Part shown: piece after piece, positions 1 through 6,329 of the stretch
Layout of the letters: each line of letters starts with the position of its first letter
How positions within the stretch are numbered: the first letter of the stretch is position 1
Program-made: the position numbers and the translations under genes
Assembly: GCA_017745115.1 (NCBI GenBank)
Contig: JAGIAA010000052.1
Coordinates: 1 to 14,101, forward strand
DNA length: 14,101 nucleotides
Direction of reading: 5' to 3'
Source of the DNA: Sphingobium sp.
GTDB taxonomy: Bacteria; Pseudomonadota; Alphaproteobacteria; Sphingomonadales; Sphingomonadaceae
The notes under the pieces: generated by a model
The model's database searches: none
The model's input: only the letters and a program-made list of their open reading frames with translations
What the model was told of the DNA's origin: nothing

Positions 1-630
1 ATCGAGCGTTATGGCGCCGATGCCGTACGCTGGTTCATGCTGTCCGACAGCCCGCCCGAGCGCGACCTTGCCTGGAGCGAGGCCGGCATCGAGGGCGCCT
101 GGCGCTTCGTCAACCGCATCTGGCGCCTCCTGGGTGCGGCCGGCGAGGGCGTTGGAGAAGATCGGGCGCTCGACCGCAAGCTGCACCAGACCATCGACGG
201 CGTCGCGAAGGACATCGAGGCGCTCAGCTTCAACAAGGCCGTGGCCAAGCTCTATGAGCTCACCAATGCCATCGAGAAAGCGAAGCCCAGCGCCAGCCGC
301 ACCGCCGCGATCCGCACGCTGCCTCTGCTGGTGGCGCCGATGACGCCGCATCTCGCCGAGGAAGCCTGGGCCGAAATGGGCGGGCAGGGCTTGATCGCCG
401 ATGCGATGTGGCCCGCGGTCGATCCTGCCCTGCTGGTCGAGGATGAGGTCACCATCGCCATTCAGGTCATGGGCAAGCTGCGCGACACGATCACGGTCGC
501 CAAGGGCACCGACAAGGCGGCGCTTGAAAAACTCGCCCTGGAAGCGCCCAATGCCGCGCGCGCCCTCGAAGGCGCTACGCCCAAGAAAGTGATCGTCGTG
601 CCCGACCGCCTGGTCAATCTGGTGATCTGA
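1..630 (+). CDS. leuS: Leucyl-tRNA synthetase, C-terminal part (5' end outside window)
   Basis: Leucyl-tRNA synthetase charges tRNA-Leu with leucine in the cytoplasm. The reading frame is open from base 1 and ends at TGA 628-630, so about 209 C-terminal residues are present. The first residues, IERYGADAVRWFMLSDSPPE, are the segment that follows the KMSKS loop in bacterial LeuRS. The catalytic core and editing domain therefore lie upstream of the window. The remainder is the helical anticodon-binding domain, with RFVNRIWRL near the start and APMTPHLAEEAW in the middle. The protein ends in the short C-terminal domain that contacts tRNA, closing with RLVNLVI. The stop codon shares one base with the lptE start (TGATG), so it heads a leuS-lptE-holA run. 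Confidence 0.95.
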   Translation: MERYGADAVRWFMLSDSPPERDLAWSEAGIEGAWRFVNRIWRLLGAAGEGVGEDRALDRKLHQTIDGVAKDIEALSFNKAVAKLYELTNAIEKAKPSASRTAAIRTLPLLVAPMTPHLAEEAWAEMGGQGLIADAMWPAVDPALLVEDEVTIAIQVMGKLRDTITVAKGTDKAALEKLALEAPNAARALEGATPKKVIVVPDRLVNLVI

Positions 631-1139
631 TGCCCAGAAAGTCCTTGAACGGCGTTGCCGCCTTTGCCCTGATCCTTGCGCTACCCACGCTGTTGTCGGC
701 CTGCGGTCTGCGGCCCATCTACAGCAATGGCGCGCGCGGCGAAGCGGCGCAGTCGCTGGCCGCCGTGCAGGTCGAGCCGGTCGAGGGCAAGGCAGGTTGG
801 CTGCTCGGCAATGCGATCAAGGACCGGCTCGCGGCCGTCGGTCAGGCAAGCCCGCGTTATTCGCTGCGCATCCGGCTCGATGATAATATCGAGGGGCTGG
901 GCGTCCGTGCCGACGACAGCGTCACGCGCGAGCGGCGCACCCTGCGCGCGCGCTTCCAACTCGTCGACATGAGCAACGACAAGACTCTCGTCGACGAAAC
1001 CACCGCATGGGACGCGGGCATCGACGTCGCGTCGAGCGAATATGCGACCGTCGCGGCCGAGAACAGCGCACTCGAGCGCCTGACCCAGATCGTCGCGGAC
1101 CGCATCTTGGCGCGTGTCGCGGTCGCCACGCGGCAATGA
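630..1139 (+). CDS. lptE: LPS-assembly lipoprotein LptE
   Basis: LptE is the outer-membrane lipoprotein that plugs the LptD barrel and helps insert lipopolysaccharide into the outer leaflet. The 169-residue product starts with a lipoprotein signal: basic PRK, a hydrophobic stretch at residues 9-22 and a lipobox LSAC with Cys25 as the lipidated residue. Directly after it comes GLRPIY, the G-[LF]-R-P-[LI]-Y motif typical of LptE. The rest fits the family in size and in its two-helix/beta architecture. The start codon overlaps the leuS stop by one base and the stop overlaps holA in ATGA, so translation is probably coupled. The leuS-lptE-holA order is common in proteobacteria and supports the call despite the poor sequence conservation of LptE. 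Confidence 0.92.
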   Translation: MPRKSLNGVAAFALILALPTLLSACGLRPIYSNGARGEAAQSLAAVQVEPVEGKAGWLLGNAIKDRLAAVGQASPRYSLRIRLDDNIEGLGVRADDSVTRERRTLRARFQLVDMSNDKTLVDETTAWDAGIDVASSEYATVAAENSALERLTQIVADRILARVAVATRQ

Positions 1140-2128
1140 AGCTTACGGGTGACAAGCCCGAGGCGCTGAAGGCGCTCGACAAGCCCGATCCCAGCGTTCG
1201 CCTCTATTTGCTTTACGGGCCCGACGAGGCAGCCGGCGAGGTGCTCGCCGCGCGCTTCGGCAAGGCCATGAAGGCGCAAGGGGGGCCGGGCACCGAGCGC
1301 CTCGATCTCGATGGCCCCACGCTCTCGCGCGATCCCGCGCGTCTGTCCGACGAAGCCTCTGCCATCTCGATGTTCGGCGACAAGCGCTGGATCCGCGTCG
1401 CGCCCTGCGGCGACGAGGTAACGACGGCGGTCGAGGCTCTGCTCGGCAATGATGTCGTCGGCGATCCGGTCGTGCTGGTCGCCGGCAACCTCCGCAAGAA
1501 CTCCAAGCTGCTGGCGCTCTGCGAGAACCGCCCGGATACGCTCTGCATCATCAGCTATGCCCTCGATGCCCGCAGCGGCGAGCAGGTCGCGCTCGGCATG
1601 GCGCGCGAGCGCGGCCTCATATTGCCGCCCGACCTCGCACGGCGGCTCGTCGCATTGACCAGCGGCGAGCGCGGGCTGCTGGTAAGCGAGATCGACAAGC
1701 TCACGCTTTATCTCGATGCGACGCCCGAGGCGCCGAAAGAAGCCACCGCCGAGGCGCTGGACGCACTCGCTGCGGAAGGCGGCGAGCAGCATCTCTTCAA
1801 GGCGGCGGGCGTCGTCCTCTCCGGCAATCTGCGCGGCGCCGAACATGAGATGGCGCGCCTCAAGCAGAATGGCGGCTCTCTCGCCGGCCTGCTGCGCCTC
1901 ACCTTGTCGCGCGCAGTCCAGCTTTCGCAGTCTCAAGCCGGCGTCGGCTGGAGCGGCGGCAAGGATAATGAGGATCTGATGCGCCGCTGGAGCGGCGACA
2001 CGCTTGGCCGCGCCATCGCCCGCCTCGCCGAAGGCGAGCGTTCAGGCCGCCTCCAGCGCGGCGTCGGCGAGACCGTCATGGCGCGGGAATTGTTCGCGGT
2101 CGCGAGGATGGCGGCGCGAGGCCGATAG
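1136..2128 (+). CDS. holA: DNA polymerase III subunit delta
   Basis: The delta subunit of the clamp loader opens the beta sliding clamp during replication. The product is 330 residues, close to the usual length of about 340. After a short N-terminus it has VRLYLLYGPDEAAGEVLAAR, the HolA opening strand and P-loop-like turn. The middle has DNVSK-type features such as SGERGLLVSEIDKLTLYL, and the C-terminal collar domain carries LFKAAGVVLSGN and LAGLLRLTLSRAVQL. I chose ATG 1136 because it forms an ATGA overlap with lptE and gives the standard N-terminus. The frame is open upstream to 1007, but that part lies inside lptE and is arginine-rich shadow sequence. A hairpin follows the gene at 2156-2178. 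Confidence 0.93.
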   Translation: MKLTGDKPEALKALDKPDPSVRLYLLYGPDEAAGEVLAARFGKAMKAQGGPGTERLDLDGPTLSRDPARLSDEASAISMFGDKRWIRVAPCGDEVTTAVEALLGNDVVGDPVVLVAGNLRKNSKLLALCENRPDTLCIISYALDARSGEQVALGMARERGLILPPDLARRLVALTSGERGLLVSEIDKLTLYLDATPEAPKEATAEALDALAAEGGEQHLFKAAGVVLSGNLRGAEHEMARLKQNGGSLAGLLRLTLSRAVQLSQSQAGVGWSGGKDNEDLMRRWSGDTLGRAIARLAEGERSGRLQRGVGETVMARELFAVARMAARGR

Positions 2129-2155
2129 GTTCTTGGCTTTTCGAAGGCTCTTCGC

Positions 2156-2191
2156 GCGATTGCACTTTCTGCAATCGCAACGGCATTTTTT
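2156..2191 (+). terminator. Possible terminator of the leuS-lptE-holA operon
   Basis: A perfect 8-bp inverted repeat (GCGATTGC at 2156-2163, GCAATCGC at 2171-2178) has a 7-nt loop and starts 27 nt after the holA stop. Six T residues follow at 2186-2191, but 7 nt separate them from the stem, longer than in a standard intrinsic terminator. It could equally be a structured leader for the small gene at 2265. Confidence 0.4.
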
Positions 2192-2231
2192 GCGTTTGCA
2201 GCATTTATCGAACGCGCCTAGTCGCGCCCTC

Positions 2232-2248
2232 CCGCAAATAGATTGCGG
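2232..2248 (+). promoter_or_regulatory. Hairpin just upstream of the 27-codon gene
   Basis: CCGCAA (2232-2237) and TTGCGG (2243-2248) form a perfect 6-bp stem with a 5-nt loop. It ends 3 nt before the GGAG ribosome-binding sequence at 2252-2255 of the small gene at 2265, a position where folding could affect ribosome access. That role is inferred. Confidence 0.35.
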
Positions 2249-2264
2249 AATGGAGAACAGAAAA

Positions 2265-2348
2265 ATGCGTTACAAACTCAATGGTGCAGTGGCCATCGGT
2301 GCCATCGTTGCCCAGATCATGACCTTCTACACGGTTCTTTACGCGTAA
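2265..2348 (+). CDS. 27-residue predicted single-span membrane peptide
   Basis: I do not recognise this gene by name. It encodes MRYKLNGAVAIGAIVAQIMT followed by FYTVLYA, then TAA. Residues 8-26 are hydrophobic and the first five carry two positive charges, which fits a single membrane helix with the N-terminus inside. A good ribosome-binding sequence, GGAG at 2252-2255, sits 9 nt before ATG 2265. An in-frame ATG at 2250 would add five residues but has no such site. The gene stands alone: a hairpin precedes it, a nested stem-loop follows at 2370-2411 and a strong terminator at 2413-2451. The RBS, clean hydrophobic segment and terminator argue that it is expressed. It could be a regulatory peptide, a small subunit of a membrane complex or a toxin-like peptide; nothing in the sequence decides. 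Confidence 0.55.
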   Translation: MRYKLNGAVAIGAIVAQIMTFYTVLYA

Positions 2349-2369
2349 GTTCGCGAAGACCTCATAATA

Positions 2370-2411
2370 CGATAATCCACAACATTGCGATCGATTGATC
2401 GCCGATTATCG
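2370..2411 (+). repeat. Nested inverted repeat after the 27-codon gene
   Basis: Outer arms CGATAATC (2370-2377) and GATTATCG (2404-2411) enclose inner arms GCGATC (2387-2392) and GATCGC (2397-2402) around a GATT tetraloop. One side carries a 9-nt internal loop and the other a single C. The structure starts 21 nt after the TAA of the small gene and ends one base before the terminator A-tract. It could be a 3'-UTR RNA structure, the body of a small RNA or a protein-binding palindrome. Confidence 0.5.
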
Positions 2412-2412
2412 G

Positions 2413-2451
2413 AAAAAGCCGCCCAGGACATTAGCCGGGGCGGCCTTTTTA
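2413..2451. terminator. Bidirectional intrinsic terminator
   Basis: GCCGCCC (2418-2424) pairs with GGGCGGC (2438-2444). Five A residues precede the stem at 2413-2417 and five T residues follow at 2446-2450, so it reads as a GC-rich hairpin with a U-tract on both strands. On + it ends the unit with the 27-codon gene. On - it can end the ECF sigma/membrane protein operon, whose last stop is at 2564. Confidence 0.85.
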
Positions 2452-2505
2452 TTGCCGTTCAAGTACGCTTTTGAAGCGAGAAGCATTCGAACCTTACAGG
2501 AAGTG

Positions 2506-2524
2506 GCGATGCCAATGCCATCGC
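2506..2524. repeat. Small inverted repeat downstream of the membrane-protein gene
   Basis: GCGATG (2506-2511) and CATCGC (2519-2524) form a 6-bp stem with a 7-nt loop. No T-tract follows on either strand. It lies between the - strand stop at 2564 and the terminator at 2413-2451, so it would be in the 3'-UTR of the ECF operon. Confidence 0.3.
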
Positions 2525-2563
2525 AAGCAAATTGCATGTTGCAGCGCAACGAAATGGCGGCAC

Positions 2564-2944
2564 TTACGAACTTGGGACCAGGGCGACGAGGCTTGCGATC
2601 TGCAGTTCGAGCCGCCGCACTTCGCGAACTACGGCGTTGCGCTGCATCTCCAGCCAGAACCAGAGCTTCACCAGCGACAGGTTGAACATCACGAAGATCG
2701 CAAGCAGCGACCAGCCCAGCATCTCGCGGACGTCGGCTGCGTTCAGCAGGTGCCAGACGGTATAAACACCAAGGGCAATGAACAGGGCGCCGAACACGGC
2801 CACCCTCCAGGTGAAGGCGCTGCGAGCGGACCGGAACATGCCCATCGCCTCGCCGACCGGGGAGAGCTCCCGGCTGAGCGCTTCGTAGGCTTGCACATCG
2901 GCGGGCGAGAGCGCGCGCCGGATGCTGTCATCGATGGTCGTCAT
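2564..2944 (-). CDS. Two-helix membrane protein paired with ECF sigma factor (DUF6768-like)
   Basis: The product is 126 residues. An N-terminal soluble part (MTTIDDSIRRALSPADVQAY, with RELSPVGEAMGMFRSARS) precedes two predicted membrane helices at about 46-67 and 74-97. A basic amphipathic tail follows, with LWFWLEMQRNAVVREVRRLE and LQIASL. The WFW-EMQRN-REVRRLELQ pattern resembles, from memory, the alphaproteobacterial family labelled DUF6768; this is not verified. Its ATG lies inside the 3' end of the ECF sigma gene (17-nt overlap) and AAGGAG of that gene serves as its ribosome-binding site, so the two are translationally coupled. No zinc-binding anti-sigma motif (HxxxCxxC) is present. By position it could restrain or tether the sigma factor, but this is inference. 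Confidence 0.8.
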   Translation of the reverse strand: MTTIDDSIRRALSPADVQAYEALSRELSPVGEAMGMFRSARSAFTWRVAVFGALFIALGVYTVWHLLNAADVREMLGWSLLAIFVMFNLSLVKLWFWLEMQRNAVVREVRRLELQIASLVALVPSS

Positions 2945-3482
2945 AATCGTCTCCTTCCAAATATCTCCTGAGGGTCTCGCGCGCGGCAGAGAGCCGTGAC
3001 TTCACGGTGCCGGGCGGAAGACCATGGGCAGCGGCGATCTCATCGACGCTGAACCCCTCGCCATAATGCAGGCTCACGATGAGCCTCTGGGCGACCGGCA
3101 GCCTCGCAACGGCGTCGCGCAGATCGAGCTGCTCATCGGCCGCATCGCGCGCCGTCTTGTCCGCCACCTCCGACGCTTGGCTCATGAACCGCCGGTCCCG
3201 CACGGCGCGCCGTACGCTGTCGACGCAGCGGCGCGAGACCAGCGAGAAGATCCAGGGCGGAAAGCGTGCCGGATCTTCAAGCCGCCGCAATCCGCGTGCC
3301 GCACCGACCCACGCCTCCTGCACCGCATCGCGCGCCGCGTCAGAATCGTGAAGCAGGTGGCTGGCGTGCCGGATCAGCCGCGGCGTCCATCGTGCGATTA
3401 GCTGCCCGAACGCCTCCTCGCTGCCGGACATCGCGGACGCGACCAGCAGTTCCTCCAGCACTGTGCCCGGATCGCGTCGCAT
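2928..3482 (-). CDS. RNA polymerase sigma factor, ECF subfamily
   Basis: This is an extracytoplasmic-function sigma factor that redirects RNA polymerase to a small promoter set. From ATG 3482 it has 184 residues, a normal ECF length. Region 2 spans about 22-92, with EEAFGQLIARWTPRL, the DAVQEAWVGAARGLRRL core-binding helix and FPPWIFSLVSRRCVDSVRR for -10 recognition. Region 4 spans about 122-175, with LPVAQRLIVSLHYGEGFSVD and a helix-turn-helix ending GTVKSRLSAARETLRRYL. The frame is open to a TTG at 3515, but ATG 3482 is preceded by an AAGGGGG sequence and leaves room for an ECF-like promoter. The stop lies 17 nt inside the downstream membrane-protein gene. The ECF group cannot be assigned by eye, and no classical anti-sigma gene is adjacent. 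Confidence 0.93.
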   Translation of the reverse strand: MRRDPGTVLEELLVASAMSGSEEAFGQLIARWTPRLIRHASHLLHDSDAARDAVQEAWVGAARGLRRLEDPARFPPWIFSLVSRRCVDSVRRAVRDRRFMSQASEVADKTARDAADEQLDLRDAVARLPVAQRLIVSLHYGEGFSVDEIAAAHGLPPGTVKSRLSAARETLRRYLEGDDYDDHR

Positions 3483-3502
3483 CTCGCCCCCTTTTACAGG
3501 CG

Positions 3503-3530
3503 ATAGTCGCTCCAACGACGAATTTGGTTC
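3503..3530 (-). promoter_or_regulatory. Candidate ECF-type promoter of the sigma factor operon
   Basis: Read on the - strand, GAACC (3530-3526) is followed after 16 nt by CGACTAT (3509-3503). A -35 with an AAC core and a -10 of this kind at this spacing fit ECF promoters. Transcription would begin about 15 nt before ATG 3482, just leaving room for the ribosome-binding sequence at 3495-3487. Autoregulation is typical of ECF factors, but this site is a pattern match only. Confidence 0.4.
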
Positions 3531-3563
3531 GATCCAGGACTCGCCGCATGAGCCGCGGGAAAC

Positions 3564-3597
3564 AAAAAAGCCCCCGGGTTTGCGCCGGGGGCTTTTG
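3564..3597. terminator. Strong intrinsic terminator after the G8 protein gene
   Basis: GCCCCCGG (3570-3577) and CCGGGGGC (3585-3592) form a perfect stem with a 7-nt loop, extended by AAAA/TTTT pairs to 12 bp. Six A residues on the left give a U-tract on the - strand, so it ends the large gene whose stop is at 3618 and insulates the ECF operon downstream. It can also work on the + strand. Confidence 0.88.
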
Positions 3598-3617
3598 CTT
3601 GAATGACGGGCTTCGCC

Positions 3618-6329
3618 CTAACGGCTGGCCTGGAGACTGATTCCGGCGCCGGGTCCGCTGGTCGGGCCGGTGCCCATGGTGTCGCCGGTGGAGACCAGCT
3701 TGACCCAGAGCGCGCCATCGCCCTTGTAGTAGGATGTGGCGCTGGCCTTGCGCAGGGCGTCGAGGCTGTCCGCCTGCGTGCCCGCCGTCGCGGTGGTGAA
3801 GCCCGGCAGCTCGAAGATCACCCACGAGCCGGTATCCAGTTCCTTCACGCTGAGGGCCACGGACGGCCGCTCGGTCGTCACCTTGATCTCGGTACCGGCC
3901 CGGACGTTGGTCTCTCCGTTGGCGGGGAAATTCTTGCCATCGCGGGTCAGCGTGACCGGCAACGGCGGTGGAGGAGGCGGTCCAGCCGCAGCGACGGTGC
4001 GCGGAGGCCCGCCAGGACCGGCGGGAGGCCCGCCCGCGCCCGGAGCGGCGCCACCGGCTCTCGGGGGGCCGCCGGCACCACCCGTTGCGCCGGGGCCGAA
4101 CCCTGCGAAACCCGGAGGAACGACGGCGCCGCCGACAGTCATGCGCCCGATGTCGCCCTTGCACACTGCGGCGTTCCACGTCGGTTTGATCTCGCAGGCG
4201 CTGTCGATGGCGATCGCGTCATTGGGGTCGTTGATGAGAATGAACGAGTTCGGCACACCGCCGACCGACCCATCCACGTCCTTGAACACGGAGGTCTTGT
4301 AGGTCCCGTTGCCGTAGTCGTCGTTGCTCCACTTATGCTCGATCGGCGGGAAATAGACCGGCTTGGCATTGATGAACTTCGCCCGCTGGATGGTGTTGTT
4401 CGAGCTCATTCCGAAGCTGGTATACAGCAGGTAGGAGATCGCGCCCGTCTTCCGGGTGGCATTGTCCTGGAAATTCACGAAGGTGACGTTGTCCAGATGA
4501 TGCAGGTAGTCGTAGAACTCGTAGCCGCGGATCGGGAAGTCCGCGAGTTCGGGCTCCGGCAAGCTGCGACCGTAAGCGATTTCCGTCTGCGTCTTGGGAT
4601 TGCCGATATTGGCGCTTTCGCCCACGAAGGTCGAGTCGATGACCTTTGAGGTATAGGCGGACCGATTGAAGTTGCCGGACGCATGCGTGTAGCCGATCGC
4701 GTTGTCGGCGACTTTCAGGTTCTTGAACAGGTCCACCTCGCCGCGGACCCACAGGCCGCTGTTACGGTTCTTGTAGCTGGTAAAATCCTCGAAGACCGTC
4801 TCGACCTGAGGGCTGTTCGGGTTGGTGGGATCGGCAAGGGCGATGTGCCCGCCGACCGCGAAATGGCCATCGGCCCGGGGCCCGCGGTCGGACATGAGAC
4901 CGTCGAAGTTCGAATGCGCGATGTTGCCCTTGAACTCCCGATAGGCCGTGCGGCGTGGGAAGACGTTGGGATTCTTGCCTTCATGCGCGCCCGTCGGTTT
5001 CTCAGGCAGGGCGAACCAGAAGCCGATTTGTTCGGACCCGGCCGCCACATTGTCACGATAGATATTGTCCGGATTGGTGATCCAGAAGGTGGACACGTTG
5101 TTGTCCGACGGGATCAGGATGTCCTTGGCGTTCTGACCAGAGGAATCGAAGTTCTTGCCGCCAGCGACCTTGAACGGACCGAGGTTGGTCGGCACGCAAG
5201 GTTTGCCGTCCGGGTGGCACTTGGTGAGGATGCCGAGATTGTGGACGAACTGATTGCCGGTCTCGACCGCATCTTCGAGGAAGTAGCAGTGACCGACCGT
5301 GTTGAACGTCACATTGTTCTGGATCTTGAGGTTGTTGGTGCCGTGCACGGTGACGCAGCGGCTGTAGGTATCATGGATCGACGCGTTCTGGACATATTGC
5401 CCCTGACCCTCGCCAAGGATGTGCCAGTGGATGGGGTAACGCGCGAGGTGCATGTTCTGGCCCATGCGGGATAGCTCGACGCTCGAGATGTACATCTTCG
5501 AGCCCGCCATCGCCATGATGTGGCCGCCAAAGTATGACTTCTCGGCATCCTGCGAGGCGTGGATCTTGATGTTGCGGGTGAGCAACCCAACCTCGCCGCG
5601 CTCGTCGACCCCGTAAGTGATCTCGCCGAAGTGCATATACTGCAGCGGCTTGTCGAGGGTCAGCGTGTTGCCGCTGACCGCGGTGACCGTGCGCTCCTCC
5701 GCCTGATGGGGATCGAAGTCGGTCGAAGCCAGGACGATCTGGTCGCCCTTGCGCCAGCCCGCCGCATTGAGAACGGCGATCTGGCTGCTACCGGCCTTGG
5801 CGGTCTTGGCAAGCTTGGTCCAGGCGTTGGTGCGGTCGCCATGCAGGCTCAAGGTCCCGCCCAACATCATGATGCCGCGGTCGCCCATCGTATTGATGTC
5901 TTCGTTGGGGACGTTGTCGGTCAGGGTAATGACGGCTTTGCGCGTATGCGGCTTGGCCTCGCTGCCGATGTCCAGCTCGCCGCCCGGCAGGTAGATCCAC
6001 TCGGTCTTGAGCTCGAGATCGAGCGTGTCCGCAAAGCTGAGCTTGCCGTTAATGGTGAGGCTGCGCAGCGCCGGTGGGGTGATATCGAGGAGGATGTTCT
6101 TGTCGCGGCCGATCGTGACCGCGTCGCCAGCCTTGGGGACCTTGCCGCCCGGCCACGATGCCGGATCCGACCAGCGCGTCTGCTTCACTGCCGCCAACGG
6201 CGTCTGCGCGGACGCAGGCATGTCCATGTGCGCGTGATCCTCCTGCGCAACCGCCGGAGCGCCCAAGCCGATCAGCGCGGCGGGAAGAACGAGCATAGCA
6301 AAACGAAGCAGGCGAGTTTGCGTGCGCAT
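3618..6329 (-). CDS. Secreted G8-domain / beta-helix protein, CEMIP-TMEM2-like
   Basis: The 903-residue product has a signal peptide (residues 1-29, cleavage after AVA). A G8-type domain follows at about 51-175, starting RWSDPASWPGGKVPKAGDAV and containing LRSLTINGKLSFAD, LPGGELDIGSEAKPHTRKA. A long stretch at about 245-600 has right-handed beta-helix character: HLARYPIHWHILGEGQG, YSRCVTVHGTNNLKIQNNV, GHCYFLEDAVETGNQFVHNL. A short module with FKDVDGSVGG (682-691) is next, then a Pro/Gly/Ala linker (738-791, PPPPPP at 785-790) and a C-terminal beta domain (792-885). Order and motifs match the CEMIP/KIAA1199-TMEM2 family, whose animal members degrade hyaluronan at the cell surface. Hydrolysis of a polysaccharide is a fair guess; the substrate is unknown. 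ATG 6329 is chosen because it starts the signal peptide and follows GAGGGG. The open frame to 6497 is upstream sequence. The gene stands alone between a palindrome and a terminator. Confidence 0.88.
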   Translation of the reverse strand: MRTQTRLLRFAMLVLPAALIGLGAPAVAQEDHAHMDMPASAQTPLAAVKQTRWSDPASWPGGKVPKAGDAVTIGRDKNILLDITPPALRSLTINGKLSFADTLDLELKTEWIYLPGGELDIGSEAKPHTRKAVITLTDNVPNEDINTMGDRGIMMLGGTLSLHGDRTNAWTKLAKTAKAGSSQIAVLNAAGWRKGDQIVLASTDFDPHQAEERTVTAVSGNTLTLDKPLQYMHFGEITYGVDERGEVGLLTRNIKIHASQDAEKSYFGGHIMAMAGSKMYISSVELSRMGQNMHLARYPIHWHILGEGQGQYVQNASIHDTYSRCVTVHGTNNLKIQNNVTFNTVGHCYFLEDAVETGNQFVHNLGILTKCHPDGKPCVPTNLGPFKVAGGKNFDSSGQNAKDILIPSDNNVSTFWITNPDNIYRDNVAAGSEQIGFWFALPEKPTGAHEGKNPNVFPRRTAYREFKGNIAHSNFDGLMSDRGPRADGHFAVGGHIALADPTNPNSPQVETVFEDFTSYKNRNSGLWVRGEVDLFKNLKVADNAIGYTHASGNFNRSAYTSKVIDSTFVGESANIGNPKTQTEIAYGRSLPEPELADFPIRGYEFYDYLHHLDNVTFVNFQDNATRKTGAISYLLYTSFGMSSNNTIQRAKFINAKPVYFPPIEHKWSNDDYGNGTYKTSVFKDVDGSVGGVPNSFILINDPNDAIAIDSACEIKPTWNAAVCKGDIGRMTVGGAVVPPGFAGFGPGATGGAGGPPRAGGAAPGAGGPPAGPGGPPRTVAAAGPPPPPPLPVTLTRDGKNFPANGETNVRAGTEIKVTTERPSVALSVKELDTGSWVIFELPGFTTATAGTQADSLDALRKASATSYYKGDGALWVKLVSTGDTMGTGPTSGPGAGISLQASR

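Noticed and set aside
1007..1135. Upstream extension of the holA frame
   Set aside because: It lies within lptE, is Arg-rich and lacks a ribosome site; the ATGA overlap at 1136 gives the standard N-terminus.
857..1936. 359-codon - strand open frame opposite lptE and holA
   Set aside because: No recognisable motifs and an Arg/Ala/Glu-rich shadow composition; lptE and holA on the + strand are convincing.
3483..3515. TTG start giving an 11-residue extension of the ECF sigma factor
   Set aside because: It would overlap the candidate promoter -10, and the better ribosome site precedes ATG 3482.
3522..3535. tRNA T-arm-like string GGTTCGATCC
   Set aside because: No paired T-stem, acceptor stem or anticodon arm around it; chance match, with no sign of a tRNA attachment site.
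3603..5474. Long + strand frames opposite the G8 protein gene
   Set aside because: They are the complement of a gene with signal peptide, domain motifs and ribosome-binding site, and have no features of their own.
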